Origin: Hominifimenecus microfluidus
GTDB taxonomy: Bacteria > Bacillota > Clostridia > Lachnospirales > Lachnospiraceae
Direction: 5' to 3'
NCBI GenBank assembly: GCA_020687485.1
Contig: JAJEQR010000007.1
Span: forward strand, 48,164 to 112,163
DNA length: 64,000 nucleotides
Shown here: one piece after another, positions 49,800 through 59,386 of the stretch
Layout: each line of letters starts with the position of its first letter
Position numbering within the stretch: the stretch's first letter is position 1
Notes under the pieces: model-generated
What the model was told of the DNA's origin: nothing
The model's input: the letters and a program-made list of their open reading frames with translations, nothing else
Databases searched by the model: none
Position numbers and translations under genes: made by a program

Positions 49800-51286
49800 T
49801 GTATCCTCCGTGCAATATCAGAAGCCATAACGGCTCTTTCTCCTAATTCTTCTGCGGCCCGGTCTCCGGCCAACGCATGCATCAGCACGCCGTAGGATGC
49901 GGCCTCGAAGCCGGTAAGCTGCCCGCCGGCAAGCAGGGCGCCGATTACGCCGGACAGAACGTCACCGCTTCCTCCGGTCGCCATACCGCTGTTGCCGCAG
50001 GCATTCACATACAGCTGATCCCCACCGGATACCAGCGTGCAGGCATCCTTCAGGACGAGCACACAGCCGAAACGATCACTGAAACTGCGGGCACATGCGG
50101 GCATGTCGACCGAGATCCGGCTGACTGGCTGCGCGATCAGGCGCGACATCTCTCCCATATGGGGAGTCAGCACATGATTCTTTCCAAGAAGCTGCTTCAG
50201 GTTCTCGTCCGCAGCGATGATATTCAGTGCATCTGCATCCAGCACCATGGGAAAATCCCCGTATTGAAGCATATAGCTTACCAGGCGGCGGGTATCCTCC
50301 GATACGCCAAGCCCCGGACCGATCACTGCGGCGTCCGCCCATTTGCAGAGCTCCTGAAGGGTATCCACCGGAAAAACTCCGGTGGTATATGTCGTGAGAA
50401 TCGCTTCCGGCAGACGGGTCTGCAGAATCTCGCGGTTCTCTTCCGGCGTATAGATGCGAACCAGTCCGGCTCCGGCGCGGTAAGCAGCCAGTGCGCTCAG
50501 GTAAGCGGCTCCGCACATATTTCGGGAACCGGCCATAATCAGCACATGTCCGAAACTCCCTTTATGGGAACGGGGCGGCCGTGCCGGCAGGTCAGCGATA
50601 TCTTCCGGTCCCATGGTAAAAGCCTTTGGGGATACGGCATCAAAGCTCTGAGGTGTGATGCCGATATCGGTAACAGCCACCTCGCCGCTGCACACCCGGC
50701 CGGGAAACAGAAGTGTCCCCAGCTTCCGGTACTGAAAGCATACAGTAAGATCCGCCCGGACAGCAGTTCCAAGAACCTGGCCGGTATCCGCAGAAATTCC
50801 GCTGGGGATATCTACAGCAACACGATAAGTGTCTGCCGCGTTCATTGCCTGAATCGCCTGCTCGTAAGAGCCGCTTACGAGGCGGGAAAGACCGGTTCCA
50901 AGCATGGCATCCACCAGCACGGAAAAACGGTTCTCTATAATATATGCCCGATCCGGGATATCGTACCGGATCGGAATCTTCATCTGCTCACAGATATGAC
51001 ATTGCAGCTTCCACTCTTCGGTGGCGTGACTGACGTTCCCAATCACAGCAATCTCGCAGGGGTAACTGTCCATTGTGAGCATGCGGGCCATGGCAAGCCC
51101 ATCTGCGCCGTTATTGCCGGTTCCGCAGAAGACAAGAATCGAGGGGCGTCCGATCAGACGCCCCTTCATCTCCTGAACAGCCGACAGTGCGGCCCGTTCC
51201 ATCAGAACAATGGACGGAATACCGATCGTATCAATCGAATGACGATCCATGGCGCGCATCTCCATGCTGTCTACCAAATATTTCAT
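49796..51286 (-). CDS. nnrD: Bifunctional NAD(P)HX epimerase/dehydratase
   Basis: A 496-residue fusion. The N-terminal YjeF_N domain (1-210) has VFCGTGNNGADGLAMARML and AVDIPSGISADTGQV. The C-terminal carbohydrate-kinase-like domain (230-496) has HKGSFGHVLIMAGSRNMCGA, AAVIGPGLGVS, LTPHMGEMSRL and NSGMATGGSGDVLSGVIGAL. It repairs hydrated NAD(P)H. The symbols nnrE/nnrD refer to the two halves. Confidence 0.95.
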   Translation of the reverse strand: MKYLVDSMEMRAMDRHSIDTIGIPSIVLMERAALSAVQEMKGRLIGRPSILVFCGTGNNGADGLAMARMLTMDSYPCEIAVIGNVSHATEEWKLQCHICEQMKIPIRYDIPDRAYIIENRFSVLVDAMLGTGLSRLVSGSYEQAIQAMNAADTYRVAVDIPSGISADTGQVLGTAVRADLTVCFQYRKLGTLLFPGRVCSGEVAVTDIGITPQSFDAVSPKAFTMGPEDIADLPARPPRSHKGSFGHVLIMAGSRNMCGAAYLSALAAYRAGAGLVRIYTPEENREILQTRLPEAILTTYTTGVFPVDTLQELCKWADAAVIGPGLGVSEDTRRLVSYMLQYGDFPMVLDADALNIIAADENLKQLLGKNHVLTPHMGEMSRLIAQPVSRISVDMPACARSFSDRFGCVLVLKDACTLVSGGDQLYVNACGNSGMATGGSGDVLSGVIGALLAGGQLTGFEAASYGVLMHALAGDRAAEELGERAVMASDIARRIQ

Positions 51287-51310
51287 AATTAAAACCTCCG
51301 GATCCTTTGA

Positions 51311-51940
51311 TCACTTGTGGGAATTCAGCCGATAAGAAAGCTGCATCAGACTCTCCGACAGATGAACATTCTCCACAAAAGCATCGGACGGCAGATCCAG
51401 ATCCACATGAGCGAAGTTCCAGATGGCACGGATCCCGCAGTCATACAGCTTCTTCGCGACGGATACGGCATCGCCCCGCGGGATTGCGAGTGCGACAATG
51501 GCAACGTCATTTTCCTTCAGGAACGTCTCCAGAACACCCATGGACATGATCTTGATGTCGCGGATCTTCGTACCAACCAGCTCCGGATTGCTGTCAAAGA
51601 TTCCCTTTACCACAAAACCTCTGGACTCGAAATTCGCATAGCCTGCCAGCGCGCGTCCAAGGTTGCCGCCGCCGATAATGACCATGTTGTGAACCTTGTC
51701 CAGACCAAGAATCTTGCCGATCTCGGTTCTCAGATATTCTACATTATAACCATAGCCCTGCTGTCCGAAACCGCCGAAATTGTTCAGATCCTGCCGGATC
51801 TGTGAAGCGGTGACTCCCATGCGTTTGCTCAGTTCATCAGATGAAATTCTTTCTACATTTTCACTCTGCAAATCTGAAAGATAACGATAATATCTGGGGA
51901 GTCGCTTGATCACGGCAGCAGATATACTTTTTTCTTCCAT
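51311..51940 (-). CDS. rex: Redox-sensing repressor Rex
   Basis: A 209-residue protein. The N-terminal winged helix contains AVIKRLPRYYRYL and VTASQIRQDLNNFGGFGQQG. The Rossmann domain contains VIIGGGNLGRALAGYANF and ends in the typical helix ESLMQLSYRL. Rex releases its operators when NADH rises and controls fermentation genes. It lies just upstream of the NAD(P)HX repair gene. Confidence 0.96.
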   Translation of the reverse strand: MEEKSISAAVIKRLPRYYRYLSDLQSENVERISSDELSKRMGVTASQIRQDLNNFGGFGQQGYGYNVEYLRTEIGKILGLDKVHNMVIIGGGNLGRALAGYANFESRGFVVKGIFDSNPELVGTKIRDIKIMSMGVLETFLKENDVAIVALAIPRGDAVSVAKKLYDCGIRAIWNFAHVDLDLPSDAFVENVHLSESLMQLSYRLNSHK

Positions 51941-52057
51941 AGTTCTCTTTCCTCCTATCTTCTCTCTATACTTTTGAATTATAATTCTTCATTAAAAATT
52001 TGTCAATGTCAAACAATTTCACCAGATGAAAAATCCAAAGACTCCTCCCGGAAACGC

Positions 52058-52086
52058 TTGCCTGAGCTGACAAGATATACTATAAT
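52058..52086 (+). promoter_or_regulatory. Promoter of the ABC-F gene
   Basis: TTGCCT (52058-52063), a 17-bp spacer and TATAAT (52081-52086) upstream of the ATG at 52124. Confidence 0.7.
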
Positions 52087-52123
52087 AATTGAGATATTAT
52101 AACCGAACAGAGGTAAAAAAATT

Positions 52124-54052
52124 ATGATACTGACATGCAGCCATCTCTCCAAGTCCTTTGGTACGGACATGTTATTTCGTGACGGGACCTTCCGGATTGA
52201 AGAGAAAGAGAAAGCGGCCATCGTTGGCATAAATGGAGCCGGCAAGTCCACGCTGCTGAAAATTATTATGGGAGAGCTCTCTGCCGATACCGGTGAGGTA
52301 ACGCTTGCCCGTGGCAAAACCATCGGATACCTGGCACAGCACCAGGATCTGGATAGTTCTCGCACAATTTACGAAGAGATTCTTCAGGCCAAGGCGGATA
52401 TCATCCGGATGGAGGCAGAAATCCGCCGCCTGGAACAGGAGATGAGGCACGCCGAAGGTGAGAAGCTTTCCTCGATGATGGAGGAATACAGCCGCCTGAA
52501 TCACGAATTCGAATATCAGAACGGTTACGCTTATCAGAGTGAGATTATCGGCGTCCTGAAAGGTCTCGGATTTACCGAGGATGACTTCTCAAAGAAGTGT
52601 TCCGCCCTATCCGGCGGTCAGAAGACGAGAGTCTCCCTCGGTAAGCTTCTGCTGACGAAGCCGGATCTGATCCTTCTGGACGAGCCGACGAACCATCTGG
52701 ATATGAACAGTATTACCTGGTTGGAGGATTATCTGCGCGGATATGCCGGCAGTGTGATCCTGGTAGCGCATGACCGGTATTTCCTGGATCGTATCGTCAC
52801 GAAGGTGATCGAGGTGGAGGCCGGGCATATTACGACGTTCAGCGGGAATTATTCTGCCTATGCGGAGAAAAAACGGATGCTCCGTGACGCCGCGATCAAG
52901 CAGTACCTGAACCAGCAGCAGGAGATCCGTCACCAAGAGGAAGTTATCGCTAAACTGAAATCCTTCAACCGGGAGAAGTCCATCAAGCGCGCGGAGAGCC
53001 GCGAGAAGATGTTGGAGAAGACGGAACGCCTGGAGAAACCTGCAGAGCTGAATGATTCCATGCATTTTACGCTGGAGCCGAATGTAGTAAGCGGCAACGA
53101 TGTCCTCACGATTCGCGGTCTGTCCAAGGGCTATACCGGCCATCCGCTCTTTCACGATGTGGATCTGGATATACACCGCGGCGAACGCGTCGCTGTGATC
53201 GGCAATAACGGAACTGGCAAGACCACGCTCTTAAAGATCATTAACGGTCTGGTAGAGCCGGATGCCGGAAGCTGTACGCTGGGATCAAAAGTGACGATCG
53301 GCTATTACGATCAGGAACAGCAGCTTCTGGAGGAGGATAATACGCTGTTCGAGGAGATTCAGAATGCCTACCCGACGCTGAACAACACCACGATCCGCAA
53401 CACACTGGCAGCCTTCCTTTTCACCGGGGATGACGTATTCAAACAGATCCGCGATCTGAGCGGCGGTGAGCGAGGGCGTATGTCTCTGGCGAAGCTGATC
53501 CTCTCTCCCTGCAATTTCCTGATTCTGGACGAGCCGACAAACCATCTGGATATGACGTCCAAGGAGATCCTGGAGCAGGCGCTGACCAGCTATACCGGAA
53601 CGGTGCTCTACGTCTCCCATGACCGTTACTTTGTCAATAAGACCTGTACTCGGATTCTGGAGCTGACCGGTGAGACTTTCATCAATTATATTGGGAATTA
53701 TGATTATTATCTGGAGAAGAAGGACGCGCTGACCGCGTTGCATACGGCATCTTCCACAGCGACGAGAAATGCAGGCACTGCGGTTTTCTCTGATTCCGGA
53801 GCGAAAGACTGGAAGGCACAGAAAGAGGATCAGGCCAGACGACGGAAGCTTCAGAATGATATGAAGAAAATTGAGGATCGGATTGCGGTTCTCGAAGCGA
53901 GAAATCAGGAGATTGATGAGCTGCTGACACAGGAATCTGTCTATACGAATATGTCAGAGTGTCTGAAGCTGAATAAAGAACAAGAAGCCATCCGAGAAGA
54001 GACCGACCGGCTCTTCGAGGAGTGGGAGGCACTGGAACAGGAAGAAAGTTAA
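52124..54052 (+). CDS. ABC-F family ATPase (ribosome-associated)
   Basis: A 642-residue protein with two ABC domains. Walker A is VGINGAGKSTLL and IGNNGTGKTTLL, signature SALSGGQKTRVSLGKLL and LSGGERGRMSLAKL, Walker B LILLDEPTNHLD and LILDEPTNHLD. A charged linker (about 240-310) lies between the domains and a coiled-coil C-terminus follows. No membrane segments. ABC-F proteins bind the ribosomal E site and aid translation or antibiotic resistance. The C-terminal coiled coil resembles the Uup/YdiF subgroup. Confidence 0.93.
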   Translation: MILTCSHLSKSFGTDMLFRDGTFRIEEKEKAAIVGINGAGKSTLLKIIMGELSADTGEVTLARGKTIGYLAQHQDLDSSRTIYEEILQAKADIIRMEAEIRRLEQEMRHAEGEKLSSMMEEYSRLNHEFEYQNGYAYQSEIIGVLKGLGFTEDDFSKKCSALSGGQKTRVSLGKLLLTKPDLILLDEPTNHLDMNSITWLEDYLRGYAGSVILVAHDRYFLDRIVTKVIEVEAGHITTFSGNYSAYAEKKRMLRDAAIKQYLNQQQEIRHQEEVIAKLKSFNREKSIKRAESREKMLEKTERLEKPAELNDSMHFTLEPNVVSGNDVLTIRGLSKGYTGHPLFHDVDLDIHRGERVAVIGNNGTGKTTLLKIINGLVEPDAGSCTLGSKVTIGYYDQEQQLLEEDNTLFEEIQNAYPTLNNTTIRNTLAAFLFTGDDVFKQIRDLSGGERGRMSLAKLILSPCNFLILDEPTNHLDMTSKEILEQALTSYTGTVLYVSHDRYFVNKTCTRILELTGETFINYIGNYDYYLEKKDALTALHTASSTATRNAGTAVFSDSGAKDWKAQKEDQARRRKLQNDMKKIEDRIAVLEARNQEIDELLTQESVYTNMSECLKLNKEQEAIREETDRLFEEWEALEQEES

Positions 54053-54056
54053 ACTC

Positions 54057-54953
54057 CTACTCCAGCGCCAGAAGTCTTCCGATATGAAGCATGCCCCAGC
54101 CAGGGTATGCTTCTTTTTTTATGCAGCTCTCCCGTAGCCGGAGCTTAATCTGTACGTTCGTAAGCTCAGGCTCTTTCTCCAGCAGAAGTGCGATGGCGCC
54201 GGATACGATTGGAGCCGCCATGGAGGTTCCGCTTTTCGAAATGTAGGATGGGGTTCCGGGACGAGGGCATACCCGGCAAGAGATCACGGTTCCAGGAGCG
54301 ACAACTTCAGGTTTCATAATACATTCCGCGGTTGGTCCGCGCCCGGAATGATGTTCCCGGACTTTCCCCGGCACAGTGGCTGGAAGAGGACCGTCCGGAC
54401 ATCCGACCGTTATGATCTTCCGACTGACGCCTGGAGCGGTGACTGTACCCTCTCCAGGACCGTCATTTCCAGCCGCTGCCACAATGACCAGGCCTTCATC
54501 CCACAGCGCTTCCACTTTCCGGATCATTTCCGATGCTTCTGTACACATTGACTTTTTCTGAGCCCCGGCAGAAATATTGACAATCCGGATGTTATAGCGC
54601 CGGTAATGCTCCTGAATCCACTGCAGTCCTGCGATCATGTCATCTGCGTTTCCATCACCAGAGTTATCCAGAACTTTGATTCCGGCCAGATGACAGCCAG
54701 GAGCAATCCCGCGATAATAGCCGCCGGACTGTCGCCCGTCTCCGCCGATAATCCCGGCGACATGTGTTCCATGTCCGCAGTCATCGAAAGGATACCGGCG
54801 GGAATCCAACATGTTCTGAAAGACGGCAAGGCGGTTTTTCAGATCCACGTGCGGAAAAATCCCGGTATCCAGAACAGCCACCCCGATTTCATGGCCGGAA
54901 AATCCAGCCAGATGAGCTTCTCTTGCATGAACCCGGAGAAATGCTTCCTGCAT
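54057..54953 (-). CDS. Intracellular subtilisin-like serine protease
   Basis: A 298-residue S8 peptidase with the complete triad: Asp in GVAVLDTGIFPHVDL, His in DDCGHGTHVAGIIGG and Ser in KSGTSMAAPIVSGA. The oxyanion Asn is in VAAAGNDGPG. There is no signal peptide, so it is probably cytoplasmic like IspA. It converges on the ABC-F gene with 4 bp between the stops. Confidence 0.93.
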   Translation of the reverse strand: MQEAFLRVHAREAHLAGFSGHEIGVAVLDTGIFPHVDLKNRLAVFQNMLDSRRYPFDDCGHGTHVAGIIGGDGRQSGGYYRGIAPGCHLAGIKVLDNSGDGNADDMIAGLQWIQEHYRRYNIRIVNISAGAQKKSMCTEASEMIRKVEALWDEGLVIVAAAGNDGPGEGTVTAPGVSRKIITVGCPDGPLPATVPGKVREHHSGRGPTAECIMKPEVVAPGTVISCRVCPRPGTPSYISKSGTSMAAPIVSGAIALLLEKEPELTNVQIKLRLRESCIKKEAYPGWGMLHIGRLLALE

Positions 54954-55020
54954 CTTTTTTTCTCCTTTTTCCGGTGTTTTTATATCCTATGAAAAAAATT
55001 GAAAAAGTTGAAAAAAGTTA

Positions 55021-55049
55021 TTGACAAAAAAGAAAGCATCTGGTAAAAT
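55021..55049 (+). promoter_or_regulatory. Promoter of tRNA-Glu
   Basis: TTGACA (55021-55026), a 17-bp spacer and TAAAAT (55044-55049), a few bases before the tRNA gene. Confidence 0.85.
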
Positions 55050-55061
55050 ATGATTCGTTGA

Positions 55062-55133
55062 GGCCAATTGGTCAAGCGGTTAAGACGCCGCCCTCTCACG
55101 GCGGAAACAGGGGTTCGATTCCCCTATTGGCTA
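55062..55133 (+). tRNA. tRNA-Glu (CTC)
   Basis: A 72-nt gene: acceptor GGCCAAT/ATTGGCT, anticodon arm CCGCC-CTCTCAC-GGCGG with anticodon CTC, T arm GGGGTTCGATTCCCC. CCA is not encoded. It is a single gene with its own promoter and terminator. Confidence 0.95.
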
Positions 55134-55138
55134 CTCAC

Positions 55139-55176
55139 AGAGCTATCATATCAGATACGATATGATAGCTCTTTTT
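55139..55176 (+). terminator. Terminator of tRNA-Glu
   Basis: AGAGCTATCATATC/GATATGATAGCTCT, a 14-bp stem followed by TTTTCATTTTT. Confidence 0.9.
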
Positions 55177-55288
55177 CATTTTTATCGTTTTCACCTGCAT
55201 AAAAAGAGACCTCCGTGTCTTGCTTTGCGGAGATCTCAGGCAAATTATAAATATCGTAACTATTCGACTTCGTGTGCTGCCGGTAGGA

Positions 55289-55750
55289 TTACTTCCAAAG
55301 ACAGTTGTCTTCGAGGATTTTAGCGAATATGGAGAGTCCCTGAACGTCCGCTTCAGTAAAACGTGCCGGGCGCATACTGTCAAGATCCAGAACGGCTACG
55401 ACAGCGCCGTTCGCGTGGATCGGAATGACCAGTTCGGAATTCGTCTTGCCGTCGCAGGCAATATGCCCCGGATAGGCATGGACATCATCTACACACTGGA
55501 TCTGATCGGAAGTAGCCGCTGTCCCGCAGACGCCGGTTCCCATGGCGATATACATACAGGCGACCTTTCCCTGGAATGGGCCGAGGATCAGCTCACCGTT
55601 TTTCATAAGGTAAAAGCCGACCCAGTTTACATCGGGAAGAATCTGATAAAGCAGAGCCGAAGCATTCGCCAGATTGGCGATTGTGTCATGTTCTTCATGC
55701 AGAAGGCCGGAAAGCTGGGCATTCAGCAGATCATAATTCACCACATTCAT
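55289..55750 (-). CDS. msrC: Free methionine-(R)-sulfoxide reductase (GAF)
   Basis: A 153-residue GAF-domain protein with VNWVGFYLMKNGELILGPFQ, the cysteines in VACMYIAMGTGVCGTAA and in GHIACDGKTNSELVIP. These three cysteines are the catalytic and resolving residues of fRMsr. It reduces free Met-R-sulfoxide in the cytoplasm. AAAGGAG precedes the start. Confidence 0.92.
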   Translation of the reverse strand: MNVVNYDLLNAQLSGLLHEEHDTIANLANASALLYQILPDVNWVGFYLMKNGELILGPFQGKVACMYIAMGTGVCGTAATSDQIQCVDDVHAYPGHIACDGKTNSELVIPIHANGAVVAVLDLDSMRPARFTEADVQGLSIFAKILEDNCLWK

Positions 55751-55771
55751 GTGTGTAATCTCCTTTGGTTG

Positions 55772-56734
55772 TCATTGTAATTTCTGAGCCAGCCCGCAGC
55801 TGACCCGGTAGACCTCATCGGCCTCTTTCGCAAGTGCTTCACAGAATCTTCCGGTGTTCTCTCTCCACTTTCGCTCCTCTGTGGAGATCGGTACAAGACC
55901 GCATCCTAGCTCATCGGTCAGGACAATTCGCCCGGGAACAGCCGAAACGTTCAGAAGCTTCTCTTTCAGGAGTGCCATCGCCTGCTCATCATCCAGAATA
56001 CCGCGTATGATCTGATGCAGACCGTTCACCACACGGATGCGCAGCCAATCAGATTCTGATGGCATCCCATCCGCACCGTTCCAGATCTCCGGTCCGTCCG
56101 GATCAAGCGCCCACTTCCGGCATGTCCAGGCAAGCTTTCCCTGGTAAGCGCCGCCGATAATCAATATCATCCCATTCTTCTCCTTTACATATGCCTGATT
56201 CTGCAGGCAGGAAGGCAGTTCGCCCTTTAGAGCTGTAGGAATGCCAGCCTGAGCTTCTATTACCAGGTCAGCAGCTTCCGCCAGCCTTCGGTTCAGCTCT
56301 CCCAGACAGGCGATATAAGCCTCTGTCTCCCGTGGATAGGAAATCCCGTCTTCGAACACGTTGTTCGTAACAATGATAACATGATCATTGTTACGGCAGA
56401 GTGCGTCAATCCCGCCCATGACTTTGCAAATCGTATTCTCCCGGCTTTCGCCGGCCAGGAACATCTCATTTGCCACGAGATTCGACAGACATTCCAGCAG
56501 AATATCGCCCGCCGCATCCGGCACTGCAGTGGCCAGGTCAGTCGGACACTCCAGTGTCTCAAAACCCTTACCGTCACGCATCCGGCGATGTCTGGCTATG
56601 CGTCGCTGGCTTTCTGCATCGGAAGCGGACATTGTCGCAATATAATACCGGTGGGAAGCGCCATAGGAGACAATCAGAGTCTCTGCAATTGCAGACTTGC
56701 CGCTGCCGCTGCCGCCAATAATTAATCCAAGCAT
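55772..56734 (-). CDS. cobU: Duplicated CobU: adenosylcobinamide kinase/guanylyltransferase
   Basis: A 320-residue protein, about twice the usual 180. The N-terminal CobU domain (1-175) has P-loop GGSGSGKSAIAE, the YIATMSASDAESQRRIARHR segment and VIIVTNNV. The second, shorter domain (188-320) repeats the layout: LIIGGAYQGKLAW (a degenerate P-loop), then IVLTDELGCGLVPIS, RKWRENTGRFCEALAKEADE and VYRVSCG. CobU phosphorylates adenosylcobinamide and adds GMP. The second domain may be structural or bind nucleotide. Confidence 0.88.
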   Translation of the reverse strand: MLGLIIGGSGSGKSAIAETLIVSYGASHRYYIATMSASDAESQRRIARHRRMRDGKGFETLECPTDLATAVPDAAGDILLECLSNLVANEMFLAGESRENTICKVMGGIDALCRNNDHVIIVTNNVFEDGISYPRETEAYIACLGELNRRLAEAADLVIEAQAGIPTALKGELPSCLQNQAYVKEKNGMILIIGGAYQGKLAWTCRKWALDPDGPEIWNGADGMPSESDWLRIRVVNGLHQIIRGILDDEQAMALLKEKLLNVSAVPGRIVLTDELGCGLVPISTEERKWRENTGRFCEALAKEADEVYRVSCGLAQKLQ

Positions 56735-56743
56735 GGTCTCTCC

Positions 56744-57793
56744 TTAATTCAGCGGTTGGTAGGCGTCAATTTCAATATCATCAAACGTGCTCATGCAGGT
56801 ATAGACGCTTAAGCCAAGCTCGATGACGGGGAGAACCGCCACAGCACCGGTTCCTTCACCAAGACACATATCGCAGGTCAGCAGCGGTGAAATTCTGAGA
56901 GCATCCATAATCATATGTCCGGCCGGTTCCTTCGATACATGAGACGGGATCAGATATCCCTGCACTAGAGGATTCAGGCGGACGGCGACAAGGGCTGCCA
57001 CGCCGGAAATAAATCCATCTACAACTGCAGGGAGATGATTGGCAGCACAACCCAGGTAGACACCGACCAGTCCTGCAATATCAAAGCCACCGACCTTCGC
57101 GAGAACATCCAGGGGATCTTTCGGATCCGGCTGATGCTTCGCAATGGCTTCCTTTATGACATCAATTTTGGTCTGAAGACCGGCGGAAGTCAATCCGGCT
57201 CCTTTCCCTGTTACGGTCTCCACCTCCGCCGGAAGCAGTACAGCAGCAATGGCGCTGCTGGTCGTTGTATTTCCGATGCCCATCTCGCCAGTGGCGATGA
57301 TGCCGTAACCGGCTGCCTTTAATTCCTGTACCTTGCGGATCCCGGTCTCGATCGTCGCAATTGCTTCCTCGCGCGTCATCGCCGGCTCCACACGGAGATT
57401 CTTTGTTCCGTAGGCAACTTTGTGTGTCTCAATCGCGGTATCCGTTACCATGCCGACATCGACAGGAAAAATATCTGTTCCGGTTTCACGGCACATGATT
57501 GCAACGCTGCTCTTCTCATGCAGGAAATTCTCCGCGACAATGGCGGTAACTTCCTGACCGGTCTGGGTAACGCCTTCAGCGACTACGCCGTTGTCCGCGC
57601 ACATAGGAATCAGGGCTTTCTTCCCCAAGCTGACGCGATCGGTCCGGTAGATTCCGGCAAGACGGACAACCATCTCCTCCAGCTTTCCCAGACTGCGCAG
57701 CGGCTTCGCGATGCTGTCCCAGCGCTTCCATGCAGCTTCCATGGCCGTTTCGTCCGGCGGCACGATGGCCGCCAGTGTCTCATCGTATAACAT
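56744..57793 (-). CDS. cobT: Nicotinate-nucleotide:DMB phosphoribosyltransferase
   Basis: A 349-residue protein with the CobT hallmarks: RWDSIAKPLRSLGKLEEMV near the start, MCADNGVVAEGVTQTGQEVT, ATGEMGIGNTTTSSAIAA and the C-terminal catalytic Glu in CDMCLGEGTGAVAVLP. It activates the lower ligand of cobalamin. It overlaps cbiA by 14 bp and precedes cobU by 9 bp, forming a cobalamin operon. Confidence 0.96.
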   Translation of the reverse strand: MLYDETLAAIVPPDETAMEAAWKRWDSIAKPLRSLGKLEEMVVRLAGIYRTDRVSLGKKALIPMCADNGVVAEGVTQTGQEVTAIVAENFLHEKSSVAIMCRETGTDIFPVDVGMVTDTAIETHKVAYGTKNLRVEPAMTREEAIATIETGIRKVQELKAAGYGIIATGEMGIGNTTTSSAIAAVLLPAEVETVTGKGAGLTSAGLQTKIDVIKEAIAKHQPDPKDPLDVLAKVGGFDIAGLVGVYLGCAANHLPAVVDGFISGVAALVAVRLNPLVQGYLIPSHVSKEPAGHMIMDALRISPLLTCDMCLGEGTGAVAVLPVIELGLSVYTCMSTFDDIEIDAYQPLN

Positions 57794-59141
57794 ACTGACT
57801 CCCTTTCTTCAGAAACTCGAAAGCCGCCTGCGGATTCGAGTAATAGTATAGGTGCGGAAAACCGCCGGAGAAGGTATCAGTTCCATGCATACATTCCCAT
57901 TCAGTGCTGCAGGATGGCTTGCGGGCGTGGAATGAATTACCGCAGTCCGTGCTGCCAAAGTAGTGGTATTCATGTGCCTTGATGGTAGTTCCCTTAGCTC
58001 CCAGCATCTGATCTTTCGCGGCGGTAAGCTCGATATAGCCGATATGGCGTCCATGTGCTTCCGACTGATAGACACGTCCGCGGACAAAGCCGACCATCGG
58101 CCGCGAGAATCTCTTCATATCCTCCATCTCATCATGCAGATACATGAAGCCTCCGCACTCCGCTACACATGGCATACCGGATTCCAGCGCCTGCCGGATC
58201 TCCTCACGCATGATGACATTGGCAGAAAGCTTCTCTGCGAAGACTTCCGGGTATCCGCCGCCGAGCACCAGTGCCTGGATTCCTTCCGGCAGGTGCTTAT
58301 CCCGGATCGGCGAAAATTCGACAAGCTCCGCACCCATATCACGAAGCAACTCCAGGTTGTCTTCATAATAGAAGCAGAACGCTTCATCTCGGGCAATTCC
58401 CACGCGGATCGTCTTCTCCAACCGGGGAAGCTCCGGGCGGTGATAGTAGAAATGTGGTGCCTGATCTGCAATCCGAATCAGACCGTCGATGTCGATACAG
58501 TTCTCCAGAATGGACGCCAGACTATTCAGACGATCCCGAATTTCCGCAATTTCCTCCGGATTCTTCAGTCCCAGATGCCGGTTGCCGGTGACATAATCCT
58601 GTACATTCGGTACATATCCGAGAACACGTACCTTGCACTCTTTTTCAATCAGATCCTTCAGCTTGCCGTAAGTACTCTGGGAGACCTGGTTCAGGATCAC
58701 GCCCTGAATATTGGCATCCTCCCGGAAGTGAATCATCCCTTCGATCATAGAAACCATCGACAGGCTCATGCCTTTTCCGTTCACAAGAAGCACGACGGGC
58801 GTGCTGGTGACACGGGCCAGATCGTAGGAAGAAGCCTGTGTACTGACGCCAATTCCGTCATAGAAGCCCATAACGCCTTCCATTACGGCGAGCTCCACAT
58901 CTTCACAATCGCGGGCAAGAAGATATCGCGTCATCTCCTCGTCCGTAAAATAAGTATCCAGGTTCCGGGAACGGGTTCCCACTACACGCATGTGGAACAT
59001 CGGATCAATGTAATCCGGTCCGCACTTGAATGAAGCCACACGCTTGCCGCGGTTGATCAGAGCCTGCAGGATTCCGCAGGTTAACAGTGTCTTGCCGCTG
59101 CCGCTCGATGTGGCTGCCAGTAAAAATCTTGGTAAATGCAT
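57780..59141 (-). CDS. cbiA: Cobyrinate a,c-diamide synthase
   Basis: A 453-residue protein from the ATG at 59141. The N-terminal P-loop ATPase domain has LLAATSSGSGKTLLTCG and FKCGPDYIDPMFH. The C-terminal class I glutamine amidotransferase domain has VLGGGYPEVFAEKL and the nucleophile Cys in MPCVAECGGFMYLHDEM. It amidates the a and c side chains of cobyrinate. It is first in the cob operon. No cobalamin riboswitch features are visible upstream. Confidence 0.95.
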   Translation of the reverse strand: MHLPRFLLAATSSGSGKTLLTCGILQALINRGKRVASFKCGPDYIDPMFHMRVVGTRSRNLDTYFTDEEMTRYLLARDCEDVELAVMEGVMGFYDGIGVSTQASSYDLARVTSTPVVLLVNGKGMSLSMVSMIEGMIHFREDANIQGVILNQVSQSTYGKLKDLIEKECKVRVLGYVPNVQDYVTGNRHLGLKNPEEIAEIRDRLNSLASILENCIDIDGLIRIADQAPHFYYHRPELPRLEKTIRVGIARDEAFCFYYEDNLELLRDMGAELVEFSPIRDKHLPEGIQALVLGGGYPEVFAEKLSANVIMREEIRQALESGMPCVAECGGFMYLHDEMEDMKRFSRPMVGFVRGRVYQSEAHGRHIGYIELTAAKDQMLGAKGTTIKAHEYHYFGSTDCGNSFHARKPSCSTEWECMHGTDTFSGGFPHLYYYSNPQAAFEFLKKGSQYVIR

Positions 59142-59289
59142 ATCCTTCTCTTTCTTCTTTGTGACAGGCAACCATGCCTTTCGGTGAACATTCTCTCTTC
59201 TATCCCCCTATTCTAACATCTTTCGCGCACTTCGGCAATGATAAATAAAACAAAGAATGCGATGCTTTCCTATTTTTTTCAGCATTTTC

Positions 59290-59318
59290 TTGACAGAACG
59301 AATAATTTCTGCGATAAT
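59290..59318 (+). promoter_or_regulatory. Promoter of the restriction-enzyme gene
   Basis: TTGACA (59290-59295), a 17-bp spacer and GATAAT (59313-59318), about 70 bp before the ATG. Confidence 0.7.
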
Positions 59319-59386
59319 TACGATGATAAAAAACTTCCAAAATGACAGATGTGGGTCAAAATAGGAAAACAGGAGAGAGGAAACCC

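Noticed and set aside
49877..51292. 471-codon plus-strand frame opposite the NAD(P)HX repair gene
   Set aside because: Antisense shadow of a clearly conserved enzyme gene.
51941..52123. Rex operator in the rex/ABC-F gap
   Set aside because: I looked for TTGTGAA....TTCACAA-type symmetry and found none that convinces.
57963..59033. 356-codon plus-strand frame opposite cbiA
   Set aside because: Antisense shadow; cbiA motifs are complete on the minus strand.
59142..59289. Cobalamin riboswitch upstream of cbiA
   Set aside because: No B12-box-like sequence or matching stems could be found in the short leader.
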